A stretch of 64,000 nt of DNA from an uncultured Acinetobacter sp. (GCF_947493735.1 NZ_CANLSL010000008.1:27695-91694); one strand, 5' to 3'; counted from the stretch's first letter, positions 49,000 to 59,177 are shown. Notes: a model not told the origin generated them from the sequence alone. A program made the numbers and translations.

Positions 49000-49929
49000 T
49001 TAATAAATCTTCTCATAACCTTCTGGACGTGTTTTAAAGCGACGATGAAACCACATCCACTGGGTTGGCGCACGGCGCAGTTGCATTTCTAATAACGCAT
49101 TAACACGAGTCGCATCAGCAACTTCATCACTGGTTGGATAATTCTCTAACTCAGGTTCAATGATGATTTGATATTTTGGATCAGCTTCCCCGATTCGATA
49201 GAAATGTACCGATAATACTTTAGCTTTACTGACTTTGACCAAACGACGTTGTGCAGTCACCGATGCCGCAGGCACACCGAAAAACGGTGCCATCACGCCT
49301 TGTTTTAAACCAAAATCTTGATCAGGTGAATACCAAATGATACGCCCATCTTTCAAGCGACGAATCAAAAAACGAATATCATCATGGTCGATTTGCTCGC
49401 CATAAATCGGCTCACGAGCCCGATAAATCAACCAGTCTAAAAATGGATTATTCTGCGGACGATAGACCACATCAGGATTAAAGTATTGACTGCAAATATA
49501 ACCACCCGCATCGAGCAAGGTACTGTGCGAGCCAAGTAGGATAATGCCACTACCATCGGTTTGGGCTTGTTGCAATGCCTCCAAACCTTGAATCTGCACA
49601 CGTCCTTTAAACCAACTTGGCTTGTACCACGCATTCAATGTTTCAAAGACACCAAGTATCATATCGACGAAGACTTGTTTGGCTTGCTTTTCGACTTCGA
49701 CTGGTGACCATTCAGGGAAACAGACTTCAAGATTGCGAATCGTGGTCATACGACGAGATTTCAAACTTTTCCAAGACAAGCTTGCAAGTAAATAAGCAAG
49801 TCGACGCTGAATACACCACGGCAAGATGGTGATAAACATGAGAAAAGTCAGTGCAATCCAAATGCCCCAATACTGAGGCAAAAGGAAAGACCATTGAAAT
49901 TCGGGACGTGCAGAAGTGTGCTGTTGCAT
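49000..49929 (-). CDS. Lipid A biosynthesis-type lauroyl/myristoyl acyltransferase
   Basis: 309 residues of the HtrB/MsbB (LpxL/LpxM) family. One N-terminal membrane anchor; the HX4D catalytic motif is HSTLLD in ILLGSHSTLLDAGGYI, and YSPDQDFGLKQGVMAPFFGVPAA is the second family block. It adds a secondary acyl chain to lipid A precursors at the inner membrane. LpxL and LpxM cannot be told apart here. Confidence 0.9.
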   Translation of the reverse strand: MQQHTSARPEFQWSFLLPQYWGIWIALTFLMFITILPWCIQRRLAYLLASLSWKSLKSRRMTTIRNLEVCFPEWSPVEVEKQAKQVFVDMILGVFETLNAWYKPSWFKGRVQIQGLEALQQAQTDGSGIILLGSHSTLLDAGGYICSQYFNPDVVYRPQNNPFLDWLIYRAREPIYGEQIDHDDIRFLIRRLKDGRIIWYSPDQDFGLKQGVMAPFFGVPAASVTAQRRLVKVSKAKVLSVHFYRIGEADPKYQIIIEPELENYPTSDEVADATRVNALLEMQLRRAPTQWMWFHRRFKTRPEGYEKIY

Positions 49930-50006
49930 TGAAACTTAGGCTGAATAGTTGTCAATCGGCAAGTTTAACTGAAAACTCCGATTTAAACAGCCCACTTCAA
50001 GAGATC

Positions 50007-50711
50007 TTAAGGACAGTTTGCTTTTTGCCACGTTTTTCGTGCGCTACTGTCCGTTTGGCTCAAATCAAAAGTGCTTGGCAATTCGGCATTACTATTGGCT
50101 TTTTTCTGACCTGGAATAGACAGTGATTTAAGTAGCGTTTGCAGTTGATTACGTGATTGTGTTGCATTGCTACCTGTGATTGGGCTGTTCAGCTGTACCA
50201 CGTAGGCGTAGCCATAACGACTTAAGATCGCTAAATCAATATTGTGACTTTCACTGCTTAGGCGTGAAAAAACCGCATCACCAAGTAAAACTTTTTCAGT
50301 TTTGCTATCGCTCGCAGTCGCCTGATAGGTCGCTTCATATTGCGCCAAAATCTGTGGACTGACTTCTTCGAGCGTACTGTTTAAGGTGCTACCGAGTTTT
50401 GCATTATTGTTGAGATTTAAAGTGTCGATACGTACTTGTTGGCTAAGCTGATCAACGATGTCTAGGCTCGTACCCTCAACACGACAAAACTCATTGAGCT
50501 TTAACTCACCACGAAGCACTGTTGAGCCAAGATCGAAGTCATAGCTTTGTGCAGCACCGTGATAGACTTTTTGTGTTAAAAACTGTGGGGCGTTTGGTCC
50601 TTTAGTTGAATGGCACGCACTCAAGCCCACGCAACACCCTAATGCAATCCATGCGATCTGTTTCTTTTGCTGTCTTTTTCTCCCTATGACTGGCTTTCCA
50701 AAGCCGTCCAA
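50007..50711 (-). CDS. Putative lipoprotein, start codon uncertain
   Basis: Up to 234 residues. A hydrophobic run ending LSAC (IAWIALGCCVGLSAC) suggests a lipobox. The rest is predicted periplasmic with no family I can name. The frame opens at a TTG at 50711, inside the last codons of uup; no ATG is available before the signal peptide. GGAAAG lies about 6 bases ahead of an ATA codon, which hints that an ATG may have mutated. Co-transcription with uup is likely. Confidence 0.65.
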   Translation of the reverse strand: MDGFGKPVIGRKRQQKKQIAWIALGCCVGLSACHSTKGPNAPQFLTQKVYHGAAQSYDFDLGSTVLRGELKLNEFCRVEGTSLDIVDQLSQQVRIDTLNLNNNAKLGSTLNSTLEEVSPQILAQYEATYQATASDSKTEKVLLGDAVFSRLSSESHNIDLAILSRYGYAYVVQLNSPITGSNATQSRNQLQTLLKSLSIPGQKKANSNAELPSTFDLSQTDSSARKTWQKANCP

Positions 50712-52582
50712 CGCTCTAAATTTTCCAATAGCTGTTCTTCTATTTCCGCCAAACGAGTGGCAGCTTGCGAGGCTTGATCCGGTTCATTGATGAACCAAGT
50801 GCCATCAGCAAGTTTGTCTTCCAAAGTTTTTTGTTCAGCTTCAAGTGCTGCAATTAACTCTGGCAATTGTTCTAACTCTCGTTGATCTTTATAACTTAAT
50901 TTTGCTTTTTTCGGTAGCTTCTGTGCAGTATTTTCTGTTTTTTCAACTTTATTCGTGGTTTTCGTTTGATTCGCTGCTGCTTTGGCATCTAGACGCTCAC
51001 GTTGTACAAGATAGTCTTGATAGCCACCGATATATTCTTGAATGCCACCTTTGCCATCGAATACCCACGTTGAGGTGACGACATTATCCATAAAGGCACG
51101 GTCATGGCTGATGAGAAGCAATGTACCTTTGTACTCTGCAAGCATTTCTTCCAAAAGCTCTAAGGTGACCATATCGAGGTCGTTGGTCGGCTCATCCATC
51201 ACGATGAGGTTGGACGGTTTCAGCAGAAGTTTTGCCAAAAGGACACGATTGCGTTCACCACCTGATAAGGCTTTGACAGGTGTGCGAGCACGTTCTGGCG
51301 CAAAGAGGAAATCTTGTAAATAACTCAGAATATGACGACGATTGCCATTCACATCGACAAAGTCTGAACCTTCACTGACATTATTGGCGACTGATTTTTC
51401 CAAATCGAGCTGATTGCGCAATTGATCGAAATAGGCAATTTCCAGTTGCGTACCGACTTTGACTGTACCTGTGTGTGCTACATCACCAAGAATGGCTTTG
51501 ATCAGCGTGGTTTTTCCGACACCATTATCACCGACCAAACCGATACGATCGCCACGCATGACAATGCTTGAGAAATCATTAATCAGTGTTTGATCGCTAT
51601 AGCTAACTGCAAGATGTTCAATTTCAAAGACCAATTTGCCTGAGCGAGAAGCTTCTTGTACGCCCATATTGACTTTGCCTTGTTGGAAGCGACGTGCTTT
51701 GGATTCTTCACGTAAGGCTTTTAAGGCACGTACACGACCTTCATTACGGGTACGACGTGCTTTGATACCTTGACGAATCCATGCTTCTTCTTCTGCTAGG
51801 CGCTTGTCAAATAAGGCATTTTGCTTTTCTTCGGCTTCGAGTTGTTCAGCTTTGAGCTCAAGATAACGTGCGTAATTGCCTTCAAAACTGCGTAGCATGC
51901 CTCGATCGAGTTCGACAATACGAGTAGCTAAGCGATCGACAAAAGAACGGTCATGCGAAATAAAGAGTAAAGTTAAATTCGGCTGATCCAATAAGAATTG
52001 TTCGAGCCATTCAATACTTTCCACATCCAAGTGGTTGGTTGGTTCGTCAAGTAAAAGTACATCAGGTTGGGTGAGTAGCGCACGAGCAAGTAGTACACGG
52101 CGTTTACGACCGCCAGATAGTTCAGAAAGATCAGACTGTGGGTCAAGTCCCATCTTGGCAAGGATAGTATTGACTTGATTTTCTAAAGCCCAACCATCGA
52201 GTTGATCGAGCTGATGTTGTAGCTCCCCCATTAGATCACAAGCATCCATATCACCTGCGACACATGCGTTACTTGCTTCATGATATTGGCGCAGTACATT
52301 GGCAGCTTTGCCTGCACCTTCGGCAACGATATCGGCAACCAAGCCTGAACTCATTGGTACATCTTGGGCAAGCATGGAGATACGCACACCATTTTGAATA
52401 GAGATCTCACCTGTATCAGGCTGTAATGAACCGTCAATCAGCTTGAGTAGGGTGGATTTGCCCTCACCATTGCGACCAATTAAACACACACGCTCGCCAC
52501 GTTCTAGCGTAAAATGGGCACCATCGAGTAGGGCTGGACCACCAAAAGCCAAGTGAACATCTCTTAAAGTAATGTAAGCCAT
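50684..52582 (-). CDS. uup: ABC-F ATPase Uup
   Basis: 632 residues, two ABC ATPase domains without membrane part. Walker A: GRNGEGKSTLLK and GDNGVGKTTLIK; signatures LSGGRKRRVLLARALL and LSGGERNRVLLAKLLL; Walker B DVLLLDEPTNHLD and LIVMDEPTNDLD. The linker is charged and the C-terminal end carries a coiled coil as in Uup. Acts on ribosomes or DNA structure; loss raises transposon excision in E. coli. Confidence 0.93.
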   Translation of the reverse strand: MAYITLRDVHLAFGGPALLDGAHFTLERGERVCLIGRNGEGKSTLLKLIDGSLQPDTGEISIQNGVRISMLAQDVPMSSGLVADIVAEGAGKAANVLRQYHEASNACVAGDMDACDLMGELQHQLDQLDGWALENQVNTILAKMGLDPQSDLSELSGGRKRRVLLARALLTQPDVLLLDEPTNHLDVESIEWLEQFLLDQPNLTLLFISHDRSFVDRLATRIVELDRGMLRSFEGNYARYLELKAEQLEAEEKQNALFDKRLAEEEAWIRQGIKARRTRNEGRVRALKALREESKARRFQQGKVNMGVQEASRSGKLVFEIEHLAVSYSDQTLINDFSSIVMRGDRIGLVGDNGVGKTTLIKAILGDVAHTGTVKVGTQLEIAYFDQLRNQLDLEKSVANNVSEGSDFVDVNGNRRHILSYLQDFLFAPERARTPVKALSGGERNRVLLAKLLLKPSNLIVMDEPTNDLDMVTLELLEEMLAEYKGTLLLISHDRAFMDNVVTSTWVFDGKGGIQEYIGGYQDYLVQRERLDAKAAANQTKTTNKVEKTENTAQKLPKKAKLSYKDQRELEQLPELIAALEAEQKTLEDKLADGTWFINEPDQASQAATRLAEIEEQLLENLERWTALESQS

Positions 52583-52636
52583 ACCAAACCCATTTGCGTG
52601 TTGAAAAAGCGTTAAAAAAATTGTGAGGAGAATCCG

Positions 52637-52882
52637 ATGTCAAAACAGCCATCCCCAGATGACTATGCGACATTTTCCCAAGTCGTCGAAGATTTGCAAG
52701 TCAGAATTGCATTTTTAGATGAATTAGTTGATCAGTTGAACGATCAAGTGGCGAAACAGAACAGTGAAATCGTCGATTTGAATAAAAAAATGCAAATGCT
52801 CTATCAACGCGTCGAAGCATCGGACATGTCGGAGGGTGTTGCGCCATTCGATCCATTGACCAATCGACCGCCGCATTATTAA
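52637..52882 (+). CDS. slyX: SlyX-family protein
   Basis: 81 residues, mostly coiled coil: DLQVRIAFLDELVDQLNDQVAKQNSEIVDLNKKMQ matches SlyX, and the tail ends in the typical PPHY motif (NRPPHY). Small cytoplasmic protein of unknown role. GAGGAGA precedes the ATG. Divergent from uup with 54 bases between. Confidence 0.88.
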   Translation: MSKQPSPDDYATFSQVVEDLQVRIAFLDELVDQLNDQVAKQNSEIVDLNKKMQMLYQRVEASDMSEGVAPFDPLTNRPPHY

Positions 52883-53003
52883 TGCACTATATTCATAATC
52901 ATTGATGCACTCTCAATAAGTGTTTTACATGAGAATATTTGCACGATCACAACTTCTTCGGCGCATGAGTGAAAATTTTAAACCTAAACCCTATTAATGA
53001 ATC

Positions 53004-53024
53004 AGCCCTGAAATGTTCAGGGCT
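53004..53024. terminator. Short perfect hairpin downstream of slyX and the alcohol dehydrogenase gene
   Basis: AGCCCTGAA / TTCAGGGCT, 9 bp with a 3-base loop, in the gap between convergent slyX (+) and the iron alcohol dehydrogenase gene (-). Only weak T-runs follow on either side, so termination efficiency is uncertain. Confidence 0.6.
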
Positions 53025-53067
53025 AAGTCTTAGAAATGTTTAGGTTTTTATTCGTAACTTAAGCGAA

Positions 53068-54252
53068 TTACCATGCCTTTTCCAAAATACCCATCAAATC
53101 ATCGAGATTGGCTTCTTTTGGATTGTAGATAATCGAACCGTCATCGAGGGCTTTTTTCGCTACTTCGATCAGCTGTTCTTTTTTAACCTTACCAGTTTCT
53201 TGCAAAGTACGTGGCAACTTAGTTTTGCTATGCAACTCATCACGCATACCACGAATCACTGAAATTGCTTTAGCAGCACGTTGATCAGCAGGTGTGTGCG
53301 CATACACTTCAGGACCTGCAAGAGGCAACAAGAGATCTGCAATCTTGTCGCCATTGACGTCTTGGTTGTATTCCAACACGTATGGCAAGAACAGATTCAT
53401 ACACAAGCCATGAGGCAAGTGCGCAACCGCACCAAGCGCATGACCGAGTGAATGAACCACACCAACCATCGAGTTCGAGAACGCAATACCCGCCATCGTT
53501 GAAGCTTGCGCAAGTTCAAGACGACCTTGCGCATCTTCAGGACTTTCTAAGACTTTAAATAAGTTTTGGCTGACTTTCTTAATTGCACCTGTTGCATAAG
53601 CATCACTAATCGGATTCGCAGCCAAACACGTATAGGCTTCAACAGCATGTGTCAACGCATCCATCGCAGTCATTGCGGTTAAATGCGGTGGTAAAGTTTG
53701 CGTCATACGTGGATCAAGAATCGCCGCATGTGGCATCAAATAATACGATGCAAAAGGTAATTTCACATTTTTTTCAGTGTCCGATACCACAGCGACCATA
53801 GTCACTTCTGAGCCTGTCCCAGAAGTCGTTGGAATCACGAAGAATGGTTTGAGTGGCTTTGGTAGGTTGTGCGCACCTGAGTATTTCAAGAGATCATCAC
53901 CGCCCTCAGAAACCAAAATATTGGTCGCTTTCGCCGAATCAATCACCGAACCACCACCAATGGCTAAAATCGCATCGCAACCATTGTCACGGTACATTTT
54001 TGCCACGTCACGTACAGTCTGCAAACTACTGTCTGGTGGAACATTATCAAAGATCGCAGCAATCTTCGCATCTGCCTCAGTAAAGGCTGATTCGATCGGT
54101 GTAAGCAATCCGTTCGCTCGGACACCTTTATCGGTAATGATCAGTGGCTTTTTTGCACCCAAAGTCGCAAGTTCAAATGGAATATGCTCTAGTGCAGCAT
54201 TACCTGCAATCACTTTGACAGGACAGAAAAATTCGTAATATGGTTTAGCCAT
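53068..54252 (-). CDS. Iron-containing alcohol dehydrogenase
   Basis: 394 residues of the type III ADH family. NAD site AIGGGSVIDSAKA near residue 98, and FFVIPTTSGTGSEVT. Metal ligands: Asp and His in AMDALTHAVEAY, then HSLGHALGAVAHLPHG. Oxidises primary alcohols or reduces aldehydes; substrate not clear. Its ATG overlaps the stop codon of the SCP2 gene by one base, so the two are translated together. Confidence 0.88.
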   Translation of the reverse strand: MAKPYYEFFCPVKVIAGNAALEHIPFELATLGAKKPLIITDKGVRANGLLTPIESAFTEADAKIAAIFDNVPPDSSLQTVRDVAKMYRDNGCDAILAIGGGSVIDSAKATNILVSEGGDDLLKYSGAHNLPKPLKPFFVIPTTSGTGSEVTMVAVVSDTEKNVKLPFASYYLMPHAAILDPRMTQTLPPHLTAMTAMDALTHAVEAYTCLAANPISDAYATGAIKKVSQNLFKVLESPEDAQGRLELAQASTMAGIAFSNSMVGVVHSLGHALGAVAHLPHGLCMNLFLPYVLEYNQDVNGDKIADLLLPLAGPEVYAHTPADQRAAKAISVIRGMRDELHSKTKLPRTLQETGKVKKEQLIEVAKKALDDGSIIYNPKEANLDDLMGILEKAW

Positions 54253-54791
54253 TATGCAATTCCTTTAAAATATGACTGAGCAACTTTGAGATAAATATTC
54301 GCTGCACCAGTCAGCTTGTCTTTTAATGTTAAATTTTTTGGATATTCCTTTACTGCCAAGTCGGCAATGACTTTTGGCAAGATTAATGCTTCCATCTTGT
54401 TCAGGCAGCGTACCAAGCGGATCGCATAAGAGATTTCACCATCTGCCACCATGCGATCATTGGCAAAAGCTTGTGCTGTACCTTCTTGGAATGAAAAGAC
54501 CAAAAAGGCATGGCTGATATGCTTAAAGGTAATGGTCAGATCTGGTTTTTCCTGTGGGTTTTTTACAAGGCTTAAACGATGTTGATCATCAACACGTGCC
54601 ACGAACTGTGGGCCATTTGGGAAGACCTTCATTGAAAAAGTAAAATTGGCAGGAAAGCCCTGAATCTCAGATTTCACTTCATGATCGACTTGGCTCGCCA
54701 TCACTAAACCTCGCCCGATGACATCCATCATCAGCTTGACATAGCCTTGTTGTAATTGAGGTTTGACGTCTTTGCGATTGATCACATGCAT
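54252..54791 (-). CDS. SCP2 sterol-binding-like domain protein
   Basis: 179 residues. The central part (FSMKVFPNGPQFVARVDDQHRL, then DLTITFKHISHAFLVF) fits the SCP2 lipid-binding fold. No signal peptide. The start may be GTG two codons later (54785), as AAGGA lies directly against the ATG. Operon with the alcohol dehydrogenase suggests handling of a long-chain alcohol or aldehyde, an inference from neighbourhood. Confidence 0.72.
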   Translation of the reverse strand: MHVINRKDVKPQLQQGYVKLMMDVIGRGLVMASQVDHEVKSEIQGFPANFTFSMKVFPNGPQFVARVDDQHRLSLVKNPQEKPDLTITFKHISHAFLVFSFQEGTAQAFANDRMVADGEISYAIRLVRCLNKMEALILPKVIADLAVKEYPKNLTLKDKLTGAANIYLKVAQSYFKGIA

Positions 54792-54856
54792 TCCTTGTCA
54801 AAGTTTATGGTTATTTAGAGTAGTTACTCTAAATGATTTTGACAAGAACGCAAGTG

Positions 54857-55525
54857 TTATTGATCGGCTTCTATCGAAATATTTGCAAAAATCTGTTTTT
54901 CAGTGATGAACTGCTGACATTTTTGATATAAATCGTCAAAAGAGGGCACTGTATCTAGCAGGTCGCAAAGCCTTACCATCTCTAGCCCTGCATAGCCACA
55001 AGGGTTAATGGTCTGAAAACCAGTCAGATCACAATCCACATTGAGCGAAAGTCCGTGATAGCTACATCCACGGCGGATTTTAAAGCCGAGTGAACCGATT
55101 TTACGCCCCTCCACATAGACACCTGGTGCATCTTTTTGAGTATAGGCGTCGATACTGTATTGCGCTAAAAGCCAGAGCATCATCTCTTCAGCGAAATTGA
55201 CCAAATCCCGCACATTCCATTTCAAGCGATTGAGATCAAACAAAAAATAAGCAATCAACTGTCCACGACCATGCCAGGTGACTTGTCCACCACGATCGCT
55301 TTGTACGATAGGAATATCAGAGTGAATCAAGATATGTTCGGGTTTACCTGCTTGACCTTGCGTCAATACATCATGATGTTGAAGTAACCAAAGCTCATCG
55401 GGAATATTGGCATCGCTCGTCGCCAAAGCTCGCTGTTCAGTGAAGCTTTTCATTGCTTCAAAGCGTGCGGTGTAATCTTGAAGATCACGAAATATTCTGA
55501 CGATAAGCTGAGGCTGATTTTGCAT
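54857..55525 (-). CDS. lipB: Lipoyl(octanoyl) transferase
   Basis: 222 residues. GGQVTWHGRGQLIAYF binds the acyl chain; GRKIGSLGFKIRRGCSYHGLSLN holds the catalytic Lys and NPCGYAGLEM the catalytic Cys. LipB moves octanoate from acyl carrier protein to lipoyl domains of the 2-oxoacid dehydrogenases. Downstream of the DUF493 gene, as in E. coli ybeD-lipB, with one small membrane gene in between. Confidence 0.96.
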   Translation of the reverse strand: MQNQPQLIVRIFRDLQDYTARFEAMKSFTEQRALATSDANIPDELWLLQHHDVLTQGQAGKPEHILIHSDIPIVQSDRGGQVTWHGRGQLIAYFLFDLNRLKWNVRDLVNFAEEMMLWLLAQYSIDAYTQKDAPGVYVEGRKIGSLGFKIRRGCSYHGLSLNVDCDLTGFQTINPCGYAGLEMVRLCDLLDTVPSFDDLYQKCQQFITEKQIFANISIEADQ

Positions 55526-55609
55526 AAACGATATTCTGAAATAATTTTGATCAAATGATAGTTGAATTCCGATGATGCCTATATGCGAAATTGGTCGGTA
55601 GTAAATCGT

Positions 55610-55897
55610 TTATAAACGCTCGATACCAGCACCTGAATTGGGTTTTTCAGATTGCTGTAATTTTTGAAGCTTGTGACGGTAATAGAAAAACTGCCCAATG
55701 TTCATCACGATCATGAACACAAAGATAATTGGAAGCAAAGACATGCTATTTATATTGTCAACACCGAAGAAGTAGATAAAAATTGCAAGAAAGATCGGTG
55801 TTAAAAACAGATTGATTTTTGACGTTTTAACCAACGCAGTATATTTTTTAATTTGTTCAGCATTAGCTTGGTGGTTTTCCATGTGGTTATTGTTCAT
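55610..55897 (-). CDS. Small membrane protein between ybeD-like gene and lipB
   Basis: 95 residues; the N-terminus is polar, then two helices (INLFLTPIFLAIFIYFFGV and LLPIIFVFMIVMNIGQFFYY) and a basic tail. No family recognised. The start could instead be the Met at residue 6. It sits inside the otherwise conserved ybeD-lipB pair, which makes it an Acinetobacter-lineage insertion. Confidence 0.6.
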   Translation of the reverse strand: MNNNHMENHQANAEQIKKYTALVKTSKINLFLTPIFLAIFIYFFGVDNINSMSLLPIIFVFMIVMNIGQFFYYRHKLQKLQQSEKPNSGAGIERL

Positions 55898-56028
55898 TTT
55901 TTACTCAGTCGTGTTTGAAAAATTCAGCTTAAGATTATCAAAGTTTTAAAGATGAAAGAATAAGTCAGCAAAAATATACGAAGAATAAAAAACTCCCAAC
56001 GGATTGAGAGTTTAGTGATTGGGCATCA

Positions 56029-56316
56029 TTACAGCGCTGTTTTGATATACGGACAAGCTGCCAGATCCGCATATAAAGCATGGACTTGCTCTAATTCGTC
56101 AAAGCGCAACTGTGCTGTGATCGAGTTGTATTTGCCTGTACGAGATGGCTGAAATTTCAAAGTCGTTTCATCAAACTCAGGAAAATGCTTGACCAAAATC
56201 TCAACTACAGAATTGTTCAGCTCATCGCAAGTTTCGCCAATCAGTTTGATCGGGTAGTCCATCGGGAACACCCAAAGATGCTCTTGTAACTCACGAGAAG
56301 GGGTGCGATCTATCAT
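56029..56316 (-). CDS. DUF493 (YbeD-family) protein
   Basis: 95 residues from the ATG at 56316, with AGGAGAAG just upstream; the earlier Met would add 18 residues. LWVFPMDYPIKLIGE and SRTGKYNSITAQLRFDE are YbeD/DUF493 signatures, with an ACT-like alpha/beta fold. Proposed to have a regulatory role, not established. Downstream of rpoD and a strong terminator. Confidence 0.88.
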   Translation of the reverse strand: MIDRTPSRELQEHLWVFPMDYPIKLIGETCDELNNSVVEILVKHFPEFDETTLKFQPSRTGKYNSITAQLRFDELEQVHALYADLAACPYIKTAL

Positions 56317-56357
56317 TATGCTTCTCCTAGTTTGAAAATGATTTAATGACTTTATTT

Positions 56358-56386
56358 GAAACGCCTGCAAAAAATGCAGGCGTTTC
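56358..56386. terminator. Strong terminator between rpoD and DUF493 gene
   Basis: Perfect 12-bp GC-rich stem GAAACGCCTGCA / TGCAGGCGTTTC with 5-base A loop, located just downstream of rpoD on the - strand and upstream of the DUF493 start. The T-run is short. Confidence 0.75.
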
Positions 56387-56466
56387 TGATTTATCTTATG
56401 CTTTACTATATGAGATGTATGGCTTGATTTTCAAGGTGCATTGACCACCGTATAGTCAGTTTGAGA

Positions 56467-58362
56467 TTAGTCATTTTCCAAGAACGAGCGTAAGTGCTCA
56501 GAACGAGATGGATGACGTAATTTACGCAATGCTTTGGCTTCGATCTGACGAATACGTTCACGGGTCACGTCAAACTGCTTACCGACTTCTTCCAAAGTAT
56601 GATCTGTTGGCATGTCGATACCAAAACGCATTTTCAAGACTTTGGCTTCACGTTCTGTAAGGTTCTCAAGCACTTCACGCGTTGCTTCACGTAGACCTTC
56701 TGAGGTTGCCGCTTCTACAGGTGAGGTAATGTTTAAATCCTCAATGAAGTCGCCAAGATGCGAATCTTCATCATCACCAATTGGCGTTTCCATCGAAATC
56801 GGTTCTTTGGCAATTTTTAGCACTTTACGGATTTTTACTTCATCCATATCCAAGCGTTCGCCGAGTTCTTCTGGCGTTGGTTCACGTCCCATTTCTTGAA
56901 GAAGCTGACGTTGTACACGGTTGATCTTGTTAATTGTTTCGATCATGTGTACAGGGATACGAATGGTACGTGCTTGGTCGGCGATCGAACGGGTGATTGC
57001 CTGACGAATCCACCATGTTGCATAGGTTGAGAACTTATAACCACGGCGATATTCAAACTTATCCACCGCTTTCATCAAACCGATGTTGCCTTCTTGAATC
57101 AGATCAAGGAATTGCAAACCACGGTTGGTATATTTCTTGGCAATCGAGATCACCAAGCGTAAGTTGGCTTCAACCATCTCTTTCTTGGCACGGCGAGCTT
57201 TGGCTTCACCAATTGCCATACGTTTTGAGATTTCTTTGATTTGCTTTACATTCAAACCAAGCTCGGATTCGATATCGCCAATCTTTTGTTGGAATGCCAA
57301 GACGTCAGGACGTACTTTGTCCAAATAAGGTTTGGTTGCTTCATCCGCTGCATTAAACTGCTCTTCGAACCATGCAATATTTGATTCATTGTCTGGGAAA
57401 GAGTGGCGGAATGCGTCACGGCTCATACGACCACGACGGATCGAGAAGCGCATGATCTCTTTTTCGCTATGACGAATTTGCTCGTGCGTACCACGAATCA
57501 TTTCTGCAACCAAATCAAACAGACGAGGTGTAAGCTTAAACATCATAAATACAGATGCCATCGCTTCGAGTTGCTTTTGACCCGCTTCACTATGGCGGCC
57601 ATGTTCAGCAAGAACAGCTTTGGTTTCATTCCAAACTGCTTCTAATTCTGCAAACCGCTGTCTTGCGATCTCAGGATCAGGACCAGACTCACCATCGCTA
57701 TCGTCAGAATCGTCGTCGTTATCTTCATCGTCTTCATCATCTAGATTGACATCTTTCTTGGCAGACTTTTTATCTGAATCCTCTTCGTCCTCGATAGAAA
57801 CTTCTTCTGCGATTTCAGGCACTTCTTCTTCACTTTCAGGATCGAGATAACCTGATAACACATCTGCAAGACGACGTTGAGGTTCTTCTTCTAAGGTTTC
57901 TTTATATTCGTTAAGGACGACTTCAACCGTTTTTGGCCAGTAGGCGATCGCATGTAAGACATCACGAATACCATCTTCAATACGTTTGGCAATGCTAATT
58001 TCGCCTTCACGTGTCAGCAATTCAACTGTACCCATCTCACGCATGTACATTCGCACAGGGTCAGTGGTGCGACCAGGTTCGCTTTCAACCGATGCGAGTA
58101 CCGCAGCAGCTTCTTCAGCCGCCACATCATCACCTGCATCTGGTGAGTCTTCCATCATCATGTCATCAGATTCAGGTGCACGCTCATGCACAGGAATACC
58201 TACATCATTCAACATCTGAATAATGTCTTCGATTTGTTCACTTTCGGTGATGGAGTCTGGGAGATGATCGTTAACTTCTGAATAAGTTAAATAGCCTTGT
58301 TCCTTGCCTCGGCTAATCAGTACTGCAATTTGAGAGGTCGTCGGGGATTGCATATCGCTCAT
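56467..58362 (-). CDS. rpoD: RNA polymerase primary sigma factor (sigma-70)
   Basis: 631 residues. Region 1.1 at the N-terminus, [20 protein letters not shown] (1.2), the NCR with a long acidic run around residues 190-225 (EDEEDSDKK...[16 protein letters not shown]), region 2 ([37 protein letters not shown]), region 3 and region 4 ([20 protein letters not shown]). It recruits RNA polymerase to housekeeping promoters. The acid-rich insert is typical for Acinetobacter RpoD. Confidence 0.98.
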   Translation of the reverse strand: MSDMQSPTTSQIAVLISRGKEQGYLTYSEVNDHLPDSITESEQIEDIIQMLNDVGIPVHERAPESDDMMMEDSPDAGDDVAAEEAAAVLASVESEPGRTTDPVRMYMREMGTVELLTREGEISIAKRIEDGIRDVLHAIAYWPKTVEVVLNEYKETLEEEPQRRLADVLSGYLDPESEEEVPEIAEEVSIEDEEDSDKKSAKKDVNLDDEDDEDNDDDSDDSDGESGPDPEIARQRFAELEAVWNETKAVLAEHGRHSEAGQKQLEAMASVFMMFKLTPRLFDLVAEMIRGTHEQIRHSEKEIMRFSIRRGRMSRDAFRHSFPDNESNIAWFEEQFNAADEATKPYLDKVRPDVLAFQQKIGDIESELGLNVKQIKEISKRMAIGEAKARRAKKEMVEANLRLVISIAKKYTNRGLQFLDLIQEGNIGLMKAVDKFEYRRGYKFSTYATWWIRQAITRSIADQARTIRIPVHMIETINKINRVQRQLLQEMGREPTPEELGERLDMDEVKIRKVLKIAKEPISMETPIGDDEDSHLGDFIEDLNITSPVEAATSEGLREATREVLENLTEREAKVLKMRFGIDMPTDHTLEEVGKQFDVTRERIRQIEAKALRKLRHPSRSEHLRSFLEND

Positions 58363-58747
58363 CTTGGCTCACTTTCTTTATGTATTGACTCAAACACATG
58401 AGTTGCATGTAAACTCGTTTGAATCAAAGTAGGTTGAATCAAATGACTGTAAAACAGCGCATCATAGCACAAAATGACCTCAGAACATGGTTCAAAATAA
58501 AATTTTATATGACTAAATCGGATCAAAAATTGTGATGAATTTGCGGTGAATAGTGTTGGATATTGGGATCGATTTTGATAATTCAAGTTGCGATATTTTG
58601 ACGTATTTCATTCACATTGTGAGTGATGAAGAAGGTGACTTTTGATATTGTCAAAAAATGTCTCAAAAAAGGGTGCGTTTATGCAAATGATTTACACTTT
58701 GGAAAATGCTAAATGTTGATAAAATACAGTAGCTTAATATTTATCGC
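58363..58747. promoter_or_regulatory. Upstream region of rpoD
   Basis: 385 bp between the divergent rpoD and small acidic protein genes, AT-rich. It includes TTGATAATTCAAG near 58575 and TATTTTGACG near 58592, but no clear pair of hexamers for rpoD. I see no gene or strong hairpin. Confidence 0.35.
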
Positions 58748-58776
58748 TTGACAAAGTCTATGCACAATTATAAATA
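58748..58776 (+). promoter_or_regulatory. Sigma-70 promoter for small acidic protein gene
   Basis: Consensus -35 TTGACA at 58748-58753 and -10 TAAATA at 58771-58776 with 17-bp spacing (TATAAA with 15 bp is an alternative). The start codon of the gene lies about 40 bases further. Confidence 0.7.
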
Positions 58777-58817
58777 GCGCCTAACGCTCTCATTTTATTT
58801 ATGCTGAGGTGGTTTGC

Positions 58818-59030
58818 GTGGCAGGAACTCAAGATTTTGAACTCGACGATAATTATGCTGAAGATGACTCAACCTATGAGGATACATCGGCAAAAGTTAG
58901 CGCCAAAGAATCCTTAGAAAAACGTCGTCTGATTGATGACTTATTGGCTCAGCGTAAGTTAGAACGTGAGCTCAAAGAGTTGGATAATGATTTTGACGAT
59001 GACTTTGATGACGACTTCGACGACGAATAA
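58818..59030 (+). CDS. Small acidic protein, PA3496-type putative envelope integrity family
   Basis: 70 residues from the GTG at 58818 (AGGTGG upstream). Highly charged: an acidic N-terminus, a central helix SLEKRRLIDDLLAQRKLERELKELD, and a C-terminus of repeated DDFDD. It resembles the PA3496 family of small proteins, named for envelope integrity but with little direct evidence. No signal peptide or membrane helix, so it is cytoplasmic or peripherally bound. Confidence 0.65.
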   Translation: MAGTQDFELDDNYAEDDSTYEDTSAKVSAKESLEKRRLIDDLLAQRKLERELKELDNDFDDDFDDDFDDE

Positions 59031-59037
59031 AAATTTA

Positions 59038-59066
59038 TAGCCAACTTCGATAGTTGGCTATTTATA
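59038..59066 (+). terminator. Terminator after the small acidic protein gene
   Basis: Stem TAGCCAACT / AGTTGGCTA, loop TCGAT, followed by TTTATATTTT. Confidence 0.85.
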
Positions 59067-59177
59067 TTTTTCATGCTTAAAAACACATTTAGTCGTTTGA
59101 TCTCAGGTGATAAACACCAGTAGACTAAAATAGACTAAGTCGTGAAATATAAGCGATGAAATTAAACGGATGAAAAA

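Noticed and set aside
57700..57850. Acidic codon repeats in rpoD as a microsatellite of interest
   Set aside because: Acidic low-complexity inserts in this region are normal for RpoD of this group and the repeats are imperfect.
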